This document shows positions 19,563-30,428 of a stretch of 64,000 bases of DNA, piece after piece; position 1 is the stretch's first letter; each line of letters opens with the position of its first letter. This DNA is from Paenibacillus hemerocallicola. GTDB lineage: Bacteria; Bacillota; Bacilli; Paenibacillales; NBRC-103111. The stretch is from positions 1-64,000 of the forward strand of contig NZ_VDCQ01000057.1 of the NCBI RefSeq assembly GCF_006265175.1. Reading direction: 5' to 3'. The position numbers were made by a program, and so were the translations under genes. A model generated the notes under the pieces. That model searched no databases. It was not told the DNA's origin and saw only the letters and a list, made by a program, of their open reading frames with translations.

Positions 19563-22500
19563 TTACACGGACAATGGGTCCGGAGAAGCGGGATCCGCCT
19601 TTTTCGATTTTCGGTGGAACATGCGCGACATGCGATTTTTGAACGAATAAATCAGCTCGTATACGATCGGAACAACCAGAAGCGTCAGCAGCGTCGAGGT
19701 GGTCAATCCGCCGATAACGACGACCGCCAAACCTTTCGAGATGATCGTGCCCTTGGACATTCCGAGCGCCAGCGGCATCAAGGCGAACACGGTCGCGCCA
19801 GCGGTCATAATGATCGGTCTCAACCGCGTCATGCCGCCTTCGACCAGAGCGTCCCGTACGGTATAATTTTGCTCGCGAAGCTGCTGTACGCGGTCGATCA
19901 ACACGATGGCGTTCGTCACGACGATCCCGATCAGCATAAGGAAACCGATCAAGGAGGTCATGTTCAGCGATTCGTTCGTAACAAGCAGCCCGAGCAGACC
20001 GCCAATCGCGGCCAGCGGCAGGGAGAACAAAATCGCAAAAGGAGCGCTTGCGTTCCCGAACGCGAGAACCATGACGAGATAAACGATAAAGATGGATGCG
20101 CCCATGGCCACGAACATTTGGCTGAAGCTCTCGGCAATATCGTCCGATACGCCGGACACTTCGCGGCTTACGCCGGGAGGCAGTTCCAATGCATTCAGCT
20201 CGGCGGAAACTTTGGCGCTCACTCCGCCTTTGTCGGCACTGTTGATCTTGGCCGTGACTTTCACGACTTGCGTTTGCTTCTCCCGGCTGATCGATACCGG
20301 AGCATCGATTTCCCGGACTTTGGCGATATCCTTCAAATTGATCGTCGATCCTACCATAGTGGCAATCGGAATATTGCCGATGTCGTTAAGCGAATCTTTG
20401 TAGCTGCGGTCCAGCTCCAGCTTCGTCTCATACGTAACGTTGTCGAACTTCAGATCGCCGAGCTCTTCCTTGCGGGTCCACGTATTGACGGCCTCCATAA
20501 CCTGAGCGGAGCTTAAGCCATACACGCGGGCTTTGTCGGCATCGACCGTCACTTCCACTTCCATCTTCTTCTCGCCGAGCGTGTCTTTGACTTCGAGCAG
20601 TTCCGGGAATGCCTGCATTTTTTCCTTGATCAATCCGGCCGCTTGCTCGAGGCTTAACAAGTCGTCGCCCTTCAGCGAGTACGAGAAGTCCGCTCCTCCG
20701 GCGCCTCCTCCAGAGAACGATAACAGCTGGCCTTCAACCTTGGAGCCCTTCGGCATGTCGGCCAGTAACGATTCTTTGTAGCTCTGCAAAGCATCCTTCG
20801 CATTCGTGTTGACGCTAACCTCCGTAAAGATGGTAGCCTTGTAAGGAACGCGATCCGTGCCGAATTCGTAGCCGACCAACGATTCGATATGCGTGAACCG
20901 CGGTTGTCCGGCCGAATCCTTCTCGGCCCGCCACATCTCCTCGATTTCCTTCATCTTCGCATTCATCGTGTCCATGGACGTTTCACGAGGCATCTGGATC
21001 TGGAACATCATCTGGCGGTCCGATTCGCTTTCGGGCATAAAGCCGGTAGCGAGCTGCGGCACGATCAGTACGATGGACAGGATGAACAGCAAGCCGGCCA
21101 GCAGCATCGTTTTGATCCGATTGTTAAGCGACCAGACCAGCACGCCTTTGTAGGCTTTCGTCATTTTGCCGACTTTCGTCTCGTCGTGTGCCGGAATACT
21201 CTTCTGCTTCATTACCATCAGCTTGGCGAGCATCGGGATAACGGTCAGAGCCACGACAAGCGAGGACAAGAGCGCGCAGGCCAGTGTCAGGGCGAAAGGC
21301 CGGAATACTTCGCCTACTACTCCTCCGACGAACGCGATCGGTGCGAATACGCCTACGGTCGTAATCGTCGATGAGGTGATAGCGGCCGATACTTGCTTGG
21401 TCGCAAGCTTGATAACCGATTCGTTGCGCTCGTGCGCTTTTTGCAGCTGGCTGTAAATATTTTCGATAACGACGATACTGTCGTCGACGACCCGCCCGAC
21501 AGCGATCGCCATGCCGCCCAATGTCATAATGTTGAGCGATATATCGAGCCCCGCCATAAACAACAGCGTAATCAGAATCGATAGCGGAATCGAGACCAAA
21601 ACGATAATCGTCATGCGAATGTTTCTAAGGAACAGTAAGATCATGATCGATGCAAGGATTGCCCCCAAGCCGCCCTCGCGAACCATACCGTCTATCGAAT
21701 GCTTGATGTCGGTTGCGGCGTTGTATACGGAGTGGAATTTAACGTTTGGCAGCGTTTTTTCCCATCCGGCGATCAGTTTATCCGCAGCGTCACCGAACTC
21801 TACCGCATTGGCGTCCTTCGTCTTGTAGAGGTGAATTCCGATGGCGGGCTTGCCGTCGAGTCTCGCGATAAACGGCGATTCCGTGATGGACTCCACTTTG
21901 GCGATTTGCTTGAGCAGAAGCGTTTCGCCCCGTGCAGTGGTAATCGGCAAGTTATCGAGATTATACACCGTATCGATTTGGCCCTTCACGCGGACCATTT
22001 GAGTCCGTCCTTCGAAATCTACCGATCCGGCCGGGCTGGACAATAAGGCCGCCTTGATCAGACCGGAAACTTGCGATGGAGAAAGTCCGTATTGGTTCAG
22101 CGCATTGGCATCCAGGCGGATGGCCATCTGCGCTTCCTCATTCCCGATGGAATCGACATGATCGACACCGCTTATGCCGTTAAAGCCCGGAAGGATGATA
22201 TCCTTGTACAGCTTGTCGAGCTCGGTTTGGTTCATCCCGTTCTCCCCGTAGACGGCCATGTAATACACCGGTTCCGAGGCGAAGCCGAACGTCATGACGC
22301 GCGGTTTCTCCGAGCTTTGCGGCAGCTTCACGTTGGCTACCAGACTCTCCACGTCTTTTTTCGCATCGTCGACTGCAATGCCTTGATTCAGCTCGACGAC
22401 GATTTGCGAGAAGTTGTCGCTCGAAGAAGAGGTTATATTTTTAAGTCCTTTGGTGGCCGCTATCGCTTTCTCGAGCGGCTTCGTTACTTGGTCGAGCACG

Positions 22501-22673
22501 TCTTTCGGCGGGGCCATGTACTGGGTGTTTACGATAACGACCGGAAACGAAATATCCGGCATGCTTTCTACTTTCAATTGTCCGGCAGCATAGGCCCCCC
22601 CGATGGACAGCAGCAGTATCAAAATGACTACCGCCGCTATGTTTTTCATAGAAAAATCGGTCAAGCGATTCAT
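19563..22673 (-). CDS. RND-family efflux pump (AcrB/SwrC-like)
   Basis: Proton-driven exporter of 1,036 residues, the family norm, with 12 predicted membrane spans in two halves and two large external loops. Signatures include the N-terminal FSMKNIAAVVILILLLSIGG and the proton-relay pair in GRVVDDSIVVIENI of TM4. The second-half ATVFALMPLALG is also typical. It resembles B. subtilis SwrC (YerP), which exports surfactin and drugs; the substrate here is unknown. GGGAGG lies 11 nt before the ATG. Downstream of a GbsR/MarR-type regulator. Ends with a short basic cytoplasmic tail. Confidence 0.94.
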   Translation of the reverse strand: MNRLTDFSMKNIAAVVILILLLSIGGAYAAGQLKVESMPDISFPVVIVNTQYMAPPKDVLDQVTKPLEKAIAATKGLKNITSSSSDNFSQIVVELNQGIAVDDAKKDVESLVANVKLPQSSEKPRVMTFGFASEPVYYMAVYGENGMNQTELDKLYKDIILPGFNGISGVDHVDSIGNEEAQMAIRLDANALNQYGLSPSQVSGLIKAALLSSPAGSVDFEGRTQMVRVKGQIDTVYNLDNLPITTARGETLLLKQIAKVESITESPFIARLDGKPAIGIHLYKTKDANAVEFGDAADKLIAGWEKTLPNVKFHSVYNAATDIKHSIDGMVREGGLGAILASIMILLFLRNIRMTIIVLVSIPLSILITLLFMAGLDISLNIMTLGGMAIAVGRVVDDSIVVIENIYSQLQKAHERNESVIKLATKQVSAAITSSTITTVGVFAPIAFVGGVVGEVFRPFALTLACALLSSLVVALTVIPMLAKLMVMKQKSIPAHDETKVGKMTKAYKGVLVWSLNNRIKTMLLAGLLFILSIVLIVPQLATGFMPESESDRQMMFQIQMPRETSMDTMNAKMKEIEEMWRAEKDSAGQPRFTHIESLVGYEFGTDRVPYKATIFTEVSVNTNAKDALQSYKESLLADMPKGSKVEGQLLSFSGGGAGGADFSYSLKGDDLLSLEQAAGLIKEKMQAFPELLEVKDTLGEKKMEVEVTVDADKARVYGLSSAQVMEAVNTWTRKEELGDLKFDNVTYETKLELDRSYKDSLNDIGNIPIATMVGSTINLKDIAKVREIDAPVSISREKQTQVVKVTAKINSADKGGVSAKVSAELNALELPPGVSREVSGVSDDIAESFSQMFVAMGASIFIVYLVMVLAFGNASAPFAILFSLPLAAIGGLLGLLVTNESLNMTSLIGFLMLIGIVVTNAIVLIDRVQQLREQNYTVRDALVEGGMTRLRPIIMTAGATVFALMPLALGMSKGTIISKGLAVVVIGGLTTSTLLTLLVVPIVYELIYSFKNRMSRMFHRKSKKADPASPDPLSV

Positions 22674-22757
22674 TCGGTTTCATCCCTCCCACACGCTTCT
22701 TGCATGAACTCTGTTTTACTTTGCTCCCTGCTATGTATTCCACTGTTAATTGTAAAA

Positions 22758-22770
22758 GCAGGCGGCCTGC
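22758..22770 (-). terminator. Weak hairpin between the regulator and the pump gene
   Basis: A 5-bp GC stem (GCAGG/CCTGC) followed on the minus strand by TTTT. It could attenuate transcription from the regulator into the pump; weak on sequence alone. Confidence 0.3.
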
Positions 22771-22832
22771 CGCAACATGGGCTGCGGCTGTATCTTGACC
22801 TAGACCTAAGACCGGTTTCTTGAACGCAAGCA

Positions 22833-23363
22833 TCATTGGCCGTTTTGCGAATCTCTCCTCCTCATGTCGGCAATTAACCGTTCCATTTCTTCCTCTACCC
22901 CGTCCAACCTGCGAAATACGACGCGATAAAATACCGCCAGCTCCGTATAACGCTGCTGCAGCACTTGGAACGATGCCTTCTCGTTCTCTTGCAGTCCTTG
23001 CGGATCGGGCAATTTGCGAAGCGTATCTTCGATCCACTTCAACTCGGAGTTCATCCGTTCCATCACCATGCGCATCGAGATTTGCAAGTGCTCGTCGGGG
23101 ATGCAGTAATAATGTTTACGGTCGTTCCCCCCTGCCAGTTTCAAACAATGTCCATGAGTTTCAAGCGTTCGCACTTGAATGCTTACGGCCGCTTTGGTCA
23201 CCCCCAGCCGCTGCGCTATCTCTTGCAAGCTTATCGGCTCGGGAGAACAAATCAACAAAGCATAGATTCGTCCGACCAACGGGCTCGTTCCACTCTCCTC
23301 GAATATTCGCGCCATTCTCTCCATCAATTCGGAACGAAAGCGGTCAAACTCCCCGTTGCCCAT
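22833..23363 (-). CDS. GbsR/MarR-type winged-helix regulator of the efflux operon
   Basis: 176-residue transcription factor. The winged helix spans about 25-95 (ISLQEIAQRLGVTKAAVSIQVRTLE is the HTH), and the C-terminal half is a helical dimerisation region (about 100-170). The preceding helix RIYALLICSPEPIS is typical of the GbsR subgroup. It is the first gene of the efflux operon and has a palindrome over its own start of transcription, so it probably represses itself and the pump; the inducing ligand is unknown. The ATG follows GGAGG at 7-8 nt. Confidence 0.88.
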   Translation of the reverse strand: MGNGEFDRFRSELMERMARIFEESGTSPLVGRIYALLICSPEPISLQEIAQRLGVTKAAVSIQVRTLETHGHCLKLAGGNDRKHYYCIPDEHLQISMRMVMERMNSELKWIEDTLRKLPDPQGLQENEKASFQVLQQRYTELAVFYRVVFRRLDGVEEEMERLIADMRRRDSQNGQ

Positions 23364-23388
23364 TCCTTACTCCTCCATCGACGTTCAC

Positions 23389-23444
23389 ATCGTTAAAAAA
23401 CATGTTAACGATCTAATCGTAACGGCAATACGCTTTTACGTCAA
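23389..23444 (-). promoter_or_regulatory. Promoter and palindromic operator of the efflux operon
   Basis: Sigma-A promoter TTGACG (23439-23444), 17-bp spacer, TACGAT (23416-23421). Immediately downstream lies a perfect inverted repeat ATCGTTAA-N8-TTAACGAT (23389-23412), which would cover the transcription start. This is a typical autoregulation site for a MarR-type repressor. Confidence 0.7.
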
Positions 23445-23511
23445 ACATTGAAACCGGTTTAATTGTGAATTTTTTTATGAAATTCCTGATTTATGACTTA
23501 TCGGCGAGAAC

Positions 23512-23542
23512 AAAAAAACCGTCACTCCGAGGAGAGACGGTT
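23512..23542 (-). terminator. ftsH terminator
   Basis: AACCGTC/GACGGTT stem (23536-23542 and 23517-23523) extended by inner pairs, followed on the minus strand by seven T residues. Placed 19 nt after the ftsH stop. Confidence 0.85.
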
Positions 23543-23560
23543 CGTTTCGGGAAAGAGGGA

Positions 23561-25513
<1,953 letters not shown>

Positions 25514-25546
25514 CCCCTACCTCCTCTCTGGCGACACACGTAACTT

Positions 25547-25576
25547 ATTTTACCACAGCGCGTCTACCGTTCACAA
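25547..25576 (-). promoter_or_regulatory. Candidate ftsH promoter
   Basis: TTGTGA (25571-25576), 18-bp spacer, TAAAAT (25547-25552) with an extended -10 TG. It lies in the 90-nt gap between hpt and ftsH. Confidence 0.55.
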
Positions 25577-25603
25577 ATGTACCCGATCCTACGCGCAAGC
25601 GGC

Positions 25604-26146
25604 TTACGGCCTTGTGTAAACTTCCGGCTTCAAAATGCCGATATACGGCAAATTGCGGTATTTCTCGGCGAAATCGAGCCCGTACCCGACAATAAATTCA
25701 TCAGGCAATGTAAAGCCTTTGTACTCCGGCTCCAGATCGACGGACCTTCTGGCCGGCTTGTCGAAAAGCGTGACGATGGATACGGAGCAAGCGTTGCGGC
25801 GTTCCAGCACGTCGATCAAATAGCTGAGCGTCAACCCGCTGTCGATGATGTCCTCCACAATCAGCACATTGCGGCCTTCGACCGGAACGTCCAAATCTTT
25901 GATGATTTTCACTACGCCTGACGATTTGGTGGCCTGCCCGTAGCTCGATACCGCCATAAAGTCGATGTCAAGCGGAATCGTCATTCGTTTCACCAAATCG
26001 GCCATAAAGATGAATGCGCCTTTCAGCACGCAAATGACGAGCGGGTTCCTGCCTTCGAAGTCGCGACTGATCGTCTCTCCCAGCTCTTCAACCTTGTGCC
26101 GAATCTGGTCTTCGGTGAACAGAACGTTCTGAATGTCGTTTTCCAA
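25604..26146 (-). CDS. hpt: Hypoxanthine phosphoribosyltransferase
   Basis: Purine salvage: hypoxanthine or guanine plus PRPP to IMP/GMP. The 180-residue protein has the PRPP loop VLIVEDIIDSGLTL, the flexible-loop SSYG and the C-terminal DFAEKYRNLP. The start is TTG (26144-26146) with AGGAGGG 7 nt upstream; the nearby ATG is out of frame. As in B. subtilis it lies between tilS and ftsH, where HprT also joins TilS to activate ftsH transcription. Confidence 0.95.
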   Translation of the reverse strand: MENDIQNVLFTEDQIRHKVEELGETISRDFEGRNPLVICVLKGAFIFMADLVKRMTIPLDIDFMAVSSYGQATKSSGVVKIIKDLDVPVEGRNVLIVEDIIDSGLTLSYLIDVLERRNACSVSIVTLFDKPARRSVDLEPEYKGFTLPDEFIVGYGLDFAEKYRNLPYIGILKPEVYTRP

Positions 26147-26215
26147 CCATGGACCCTCCTACTTTATACTATGAAAGCATGAATGGCCGCATTCTCGGCA
26201 AGGTGAAGCTTGCCG

Positions 26216-27646
26216 TCAAACGGAGCGGACCTTCATGACCAATACCCTAGTTGTCGTTTCGGACACGGTGGCATGCGTCGATCTGCGCACTCCGGGGATC
26301 CATATGATGCGACCCGCTGCATCCAGGACAAGCGGGACACGACCTCTTGCCGCAGGCGGCACTTTTTTGTCAATGAACATATCTTTTACTTTTTTCGTCC
26401 CCTTTAAACCGAGCGGTTCCATACGGTCTCCCGGCTGGCGGCTGCGGACGGTCAGAGGAAAATGCAGAAGATCGTAATCGAAACAGGCTTCCAGATGTCC
26501 ATTCGGTTCCCCCCATGGAGGCACAGCCGAGGACTCCTCTGCTTCGATCAGTCTGCTCTCCAATTCCGTTCCAGCCTCCGGCAAGAGCAACAGCCCGTCG
26601 GGATTTTCCATGAAATACTCATAAGGCTCGGGGGGCTGCCATGCTTGAACGAACCTTACGGTGTCATACTCCCGAATGAGCTTGAGCCGATCATGCAGAT
26701 CGAGCGAGATCGCCTCTCCCTGTTCGCGGACAATAACCGAACGAACGGCCTCGATCCTTGCGTAATCGGATAAATCGGCGTCCAAAAAAACATAATTTAA
26801 TATTAGTTTAATCAAACGCCTTTGTAAAGCAACGTGAAGCGTCGCAAACCGGGTTGCGCCAAGGCTGCATTCGATCCGTTCGGACGAGCGCCCGACCTCT
26901 ACGAGCTCCGCGAACCGCTTGCGCGCTTCGGCTTCCATCCAATCGTCCTCGGCCTGCATCATGTCGGCCAGCCTATTCAACGACTCCGGCAGCTTATCGT
27001 TGTATTCCCGCAAATACGGAATCACATCGAGCCGGACCGCGTTGCGGAAATATTTGCGCTGGTCGTTGCTGCTGTCCCGGCATACCGGAATGCCATAACC
27101 GGCGCAATGGCGTTCGATCTCCGATTTGTATATACGTAATAAGGGCCGGATTAGTTCCACTTTTTTTTCCGTTCTTCGCATCGGGATCCCGGTCAGCCCC
27201 GAAGGCCCGGTTCCTCTCAGAATTCGCATCAGCAAAGTTTCCGCTTGATCGTCCGCATTATGGGCAAGCGCTATTTTGCTCGCTCCATGTCGAACCGCCG
27301 TCTCGAATAGGAAGGAATAACGTTTTTCCCTGGCCGCCGCCTGGGGGTTCATGCCGGTATCGGCTATAAAGGCCGGCAAATCGTAACGTCCGATTTCGCA
27401 GGGCACTCCAAGCTTCGCCGCATAAGCCGCTACCGTATCAGCCTCCCGCTCCGACTCCTCCGGCCGGAACCCGTGGTTCACGTGAGCCGCGACAAGTTCC
27501 AGTCGCATAGGCCCGGAAAGCAAAAAAAGAACGTGCAGCAGCGCCATCGAATCGGGTCCGCCCGAAACCGCTACGACAATCCGGTCTCCCGCCTCCGCGA
27601 GCTGTTCGTTCCGAATCGCGCTTTCCACTTTCTTCAGCAGTTCCAT
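26216..27646 (-). CDS. tilS: tRNA(Ile)-lysidine synthetase
   Basis: Modifies C34 of the CAU-anticodon tRNA-Ile to lysidine so that it reads AUA. The 476-residue protein has the PP-loop VAVSGGPDSMALLHVL (SGGPDS at 29-34), the HVNHGFRPEESE block, HNADDQAETLLMR, and the C-terminal substrate domain ending DGRV-like FIDKKVPPAARGRVPLV. Length and domains are complete. Followed by hpt after 69 nt. Confidence 0.95.
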   Translation of the reverse strand: MELLKKVESAIRNEQLAEAGDRIVVAVSGGPDSMALLHVLFLLSGPMRLELVAAHVNHGFRPEESEREADTVAAYAAKLGVPCEIGRYDLPAFIADTGMNPQAAAREKRYSFLFETAVRHGASKIALAHNADDQAETLLMRILRGTGPSGLTGIPMRRTEKKVELIRPLLRIYKSEIERHCAGYGIPVCRDSSNDQRKYFRNAVRLDVIPYLREYNDKLPESLNRLADMMQAEDDWMEAEARKRFAELVEVGRSSERIECSLGATRFATLHVALQRRLIKLILNYVFLDADLSDYARIEAVRSVIVREQGEAISLDLHDRLKLIREYDTVRFVQAWQPPEPYEYFMENPDGLLLLPEAGTELESRLIEAEESSAVPPWGEPNGHLEACFDYDLLHFPLTVRSRQPGDRMEPLGLKGTKKVKDMFIDKKVPPAARGRVPLVLDAAGRIIWIPGVRRSTHATVSETTTRVLVMKVRSV

Positions 27647-27702
27647 CGTTTACACCCTTCTTGGCTTGCGCACGTCATATTTTGTCCGTTTCGGTCAATA
27701 AC

Positions 27703-28620
27703 TCATCCGTTCAAAAGGAATGCGTAGAGCGCCGACAGGAACAGTCCGATCGAGGCGATGAACGCCGTTCTGATCCATAGACCCGCCTTCTCCGGACGAG
27801 GCCGCCAAGCCGCTCCGTGCTTTTCCATCAAAAGCTTCCACGAGGCTGCCGCATCCGAGGAGCTGGTCCACCGTCCGGCGATCGCACCTTTCAGTACGTC
27901 CGAAACCGGCCGGCATTTCGGACATTCGTCGACCAGCTTGGCCAAATCGCCCGGGCTCCTGTTCTGCGGAAGCCCTCCCGCCAGCTCCTTCAGCTTCTTC
28001 TCCATGCCGCCCATCTGCAGGCAAAACACCGCAAAGCCGAACAAATCGTAGCCGTCGTCGGCCACCCGTTCCCCGGCGTTCCAGAAGCCGCGATCGTACA
28101 GCTCGGTAAATTGTTTGACAGAGCGCCCTTTTCCGGTCACTCCGCCGTAATCGACAAGCTCCACCTCCCCGTAGCCGGAAACGAGCACGTTCTCGGATTT
28201 CAAATCGCCGAATACGTACCCTTGTCGATGCAGGTCGCCAAGCTTGTGGAGCAGATTCAACCCGATCAAATAAAACCAGTCGGATCCATTTCTTCCAATA
28301 TAGTGTCGCGGAATATCCCCGCGTATGTAAGTCATTACGTAGAAAGGATAAACGTTACCGTTCAGCTCCACATCGTCGGCATCGTGCAGAAAAGGACGCT
28401 GCATTTTCTTGTCCAATTCGCGGAGCACGTTTACTTCCATTTGAATATCAAGGGCGTCGAATCCGAACTTGAGCGCATAAGCCCGTTTCCCCGAATGCAC
28501 GAGAAATACTTTCCCATTGGCCCCTTCACCGAGCAGTCTGCCGATCCGGTATGACCGTTTGTTCCATTTGCCGCAAACGGTAAACCCTTCGGTCAGGACT
28601 ACCTTAGACGATGTAGTCAC
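27703..28620 (-). CDS. yabT: Hanks-type Ser/Thr kinase YabT, C-terminally membrane-anchored
   Basis: 305-residue kinase. It has a glycine loop GEGANGKV (31-38), the ATP lysine K51 in YALKFG and a helix-C glutamate E62. The catalytic loop is GDLKSEN (D139, N144), where the usual HRD is replaced by 'FGD', and DYG (157-159) replaces DFG. A single hydrophobic segment at the very C-terminus (about 283-302) matches B. subtilis YabT, a spore-development kinase that phosphorylates RecA. It overlaps yabS by 17 nt. Activity is probable because the catalytic residues are kept. Confidence 0.88.
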   Translation of the reverse strand: MTTSSKVVLTEGFTVCGKWNKRSYRIGRLLGEGANGKVFLVHSGKRAYALKFGFDALDIQMEVNVLRELDKKMQRPFLHDADDVELNGNVYPFYVMTYIRGDIPRHYIGRNGSDWFYLIGLNLLHKLGDLHRQGYVFGDLKSENVLVSGYGEVELVDYGGVTGKGRSVKQFTELYDRGFWNAGERVADDGYDLFGFAVFCLQMGGMEKKLKELAGGLPQNRSPGDLAKLVDECPKCRPVSDVLKGAIAGRWTSSSDAAASWKLLMEKHGAAWRPRPEKAGLWIRTAFIASIGLFLSALYAFLLNG

Positions 28621-29368
28621 TTAATATCCCATCCCCGCTGCTCGCCCTGAAAGGGGGGCCGCCTTCCCACTCGTCATCGCGGATACCGGCATGCCTCGAT
28701 GACCCGGCTTCGGCCACGTACCGCAAAGCTTTCATCAGTGCGGGACCGGTGGGCGTCGTACCCTTCATGTTTAATTTATAAAACAATTCGTCCTTTTTTG
28801 CAAGGTCGGAGGTCCAGTCGGCCAGCAGGTCCGCTTCCGTATTTCCGGGGAAATGCAAAACGGACATTTCGCTGGTTCCTTTGCGTGCCCGAAGACTCGC
28901 CAACAAATCCCTGCACGCCTCCTCCACCGCCCGCAGCTTCGGTCTCATGCTCGCGCTTGTATCGATCAGCAGCGCCACCCGGAGCGAACCGGTCTCGCTC
29001 AGTTCGTCGATCATCCGTACGACAGGGCCCCTGCGCTCCGGAGACAAGCTTTCCAGGGCGGCCGTAGGGCCCATCAATTGCCGCAGCTCTTGCTGCACCG
29101 TTTGCCGGATCGTCTCCACGACCGTTTTGCGTGTCATCATTTGCACCGTCTCCGCCAAAGCTCTTGAAGAAACGATTCGGCTCATGCCTCCGCCGGCCTT
29201 GGCGATTTCCGCTATTTCCGAAGCTCCCCGTTCGCCCATATCGGTGCCGTCGTCGACGATCCCGATCACATTTACGACTATGCCCTGCCGTACCGCATGA
29301 GCTGCAGCCACGACCGGACTGATCCCCTCGTTGGAACACCCGTCCGTAATTAACACGATTTGCTTCAT
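28604..29368 (-). CDS. yabS: VWA-domain protein YabS
   Basis: 254-residue cytoplasmic protein with von Willebrand A features. A MIDAS-type DTSAS lies at 136-140 with the downstream threonine in GTTPTGPALMKAL, and an N-terminal strand MKQIVLITDGCSN looks like the closing part of a second VWA unit. No signal peptide. Paired with the kinase YabT after spoIIE in B. subtilis; the biochemical role is not established. GAGGGGAG precedes the ATG. Confidence 0.85.
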   Translation of the reverse strand: MKQIVLITDGCSNEGISPVVAAAHAVRQGIVVNVIGIVDDGTDMGERGASEIAEIAKAGGGMSRIVSSRALAETVQMMTRKTVVETIRQTVQQELRQLMGPTAALESLSPERRGPVVRMIDELSETGSLRVALLIDTSASMRPKLRAVEEACRDLLASLRARKGTSEMSVLHFPGNTEADLLADWTSDLAKKDELFYKLNMKGTTPTGPALMKALRYVAEAGSSRHAGIRDDEWEGGPPFRASSGDGILSDYIV

Positions 29369-29473
29369 CCGGCAACTCCCCTCTCTTCACCCAGGATTCT
29401 ATTATCTAGTATTTCCTGGGGAAGAGAGTCCAATACCCGCCACCGGAACATGAATGTCCGAGCTTTGTCCGGC

Positions 29474-29514
29474 AAAAAAAGAAGACGTCTCTCTAATTTT
29501 TGAGGAGAAACGTC
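29474..29514 (-). terminator. Terminator of the CheA-like/CheX/CheY module
   Basis: A 10-bp stem (29505-29514 with 29484-29493, one G-U pair) around an 11-nt loop, followed on the minus strand by TTCTTTTTTT. It separates the signalling module from yabS. Confidence 0.85.
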
Positions 29515-29533
29515 CTGCGAGCGGTATCGGCTC

Positions 29534-29896
29534 TCATAATCGGACGACTTTATCGACCACTTCCAGCAGTTTATCCGCTTCAAACGGCTTGACGATATAC
29601 GATTTCGCTCCCAGCTTGATCGCGTCGAGCACTTGCTGCTTCTGGCCGATGGCGCTGACCATGACGACCTTCGCTTGAGGGAACGAACGGAGAAGCGTTT
29701 TGATCGCGTCGGTTCCGTCCATCGTCGGCATGCTTATATCCAGCGTAATGAGATCGGGACGCAAATTGATGTAGCTCGTCAACACTTCCCGCCCGTCCGA
29801 CGCTTCGCCTACGACCTCATGGCCTGCGCGCTCCAATACGGTCCGTATGTTTTTGCGCATGACGGAGGAATCGTCCACTATGAGTATTTTCGCCAT
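29534..29896 (-). CDS. CheY-like single-domain response regulator
   Basis: 120-residue stand-alone receiver with no output domain. Acidic pair D8/D9, phospho-acceptor D53 in TLDISMP, the switch serine in VVMVSA and the lysine in VKPF are all present. The ATG at 29894-29896 lies 8 nt after AAGGAG and gives MAKILIVDDSS; a GTG nine bases earlier overlaps the CheX stop. It is the last gene after the CheA-like kinase and the CheX-like protein. It may be a phospho-sink, or may bind a target such as the neighbouring SpoIIE; its partner cannot be read from sequence. Confidence 0.9.
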   Translation of the reverse strand: MAKILIVDDSSVMRKNIRTVLERAGHEVVGEASDGREVLTSYINLRPDLITLDISMPTMDGTDAIKTLLRSFPQAKVVMVSAIGQKQQVLDAIKLGAKSYIVKPFEADKLLEVVDKVVRL

Positions 29897-29901
29897 TCTG
29901 T

Positions 29902-30414
29902 TCACTCCTTCCGGTCTTGGGGCCGCACCGTAATAATGCTTGCAAGCTCGGCCTTGTGGGAGGCCGGGACGAATATGCAGAGGCAGGTACCGAAATCGGT
30001 TGCGTACGCAGCCGTGCGAACGCTCGCATTCGCTTTCACTTCCGCTCCGTTCGTCACGATCATCAGCGGATTTCCCAGAAAAACATCAGGTTCCTCACGC
30101 GAGGCCAAAGCGTTCCCTGAAATAATATTGGATATTTCCGCCACCGCCTCGACCGCATACCCTTCGGCCTCTTCATCGGTTATATCGGCGATCACAAACC
30201 GTTTTGCCAGTTGCCGGGCAAGCCGTTCGTCCACGGATAAAATAAAACCGCCTTGAACCGCCCCATTCACTTGAATGAATGAGCTGACCGATTCCAGCGA
30301 CACGGGCGTTTCGGTCGGCGACGTCAGCCCAGGCGCGCACACGATCCCGAGCTTCTTCATATATAGGGACGTGTTGTCGCATAACGATGCATAAAATGGA
30401 GCGTCAGCCCGCAA
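29902..30414 (-). CDS. CheX-like (CheC/CheX/FliY family) phosphatase-type protein
   Basis: 170 residues. The family motif ExxN appears once, as E93-I-S-N96 in AEISNIISGNALA, as in CheX; CheC has two. Flanking strands (FIQVNGAVQGGFILSV and TDFGTCLCIFVPA) fit the fold. In chemotaxis these proteins dephosphorylate CheY-P, so the adjacent CheY-like protein is the expected substrate. The TTG start (30412-30414) has GGAGGT at about 8 nt. It overlaps the first possible start of the next gene by four bases. Confidence 0.82.
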   Translation of the reverse strand: MRADAPFYASLCDNTSLYMKKLGIVCAPGLTSPTETPVSLESVSSFIQVNGAVQGGFILSVDERLARQLAKRFVIADITDEEAEGYAVEAVAEISNIISGNALASREEPDVFLGNPLMIVTNGAEVKANASVRTAAYATDFGTCLCIFVPASHKAELASIITVRPQDRKE

Positions 30415-30428
30415 GAAAAAAACCTCCG

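Noticed and set aside
19146-20516. 456-codon plus-strand open frame across the adaptor and pump genes
   Set aside because: Crosses two real genes on the other strand and has no start signal; shadow.
29365-29583. 72-codon minus-strand frame between the CheY gene and yabS
   Set aside because: It spans the terminator at 29474-29514 and overlaps the end of the CheY gene in another frame; no ribosome site.
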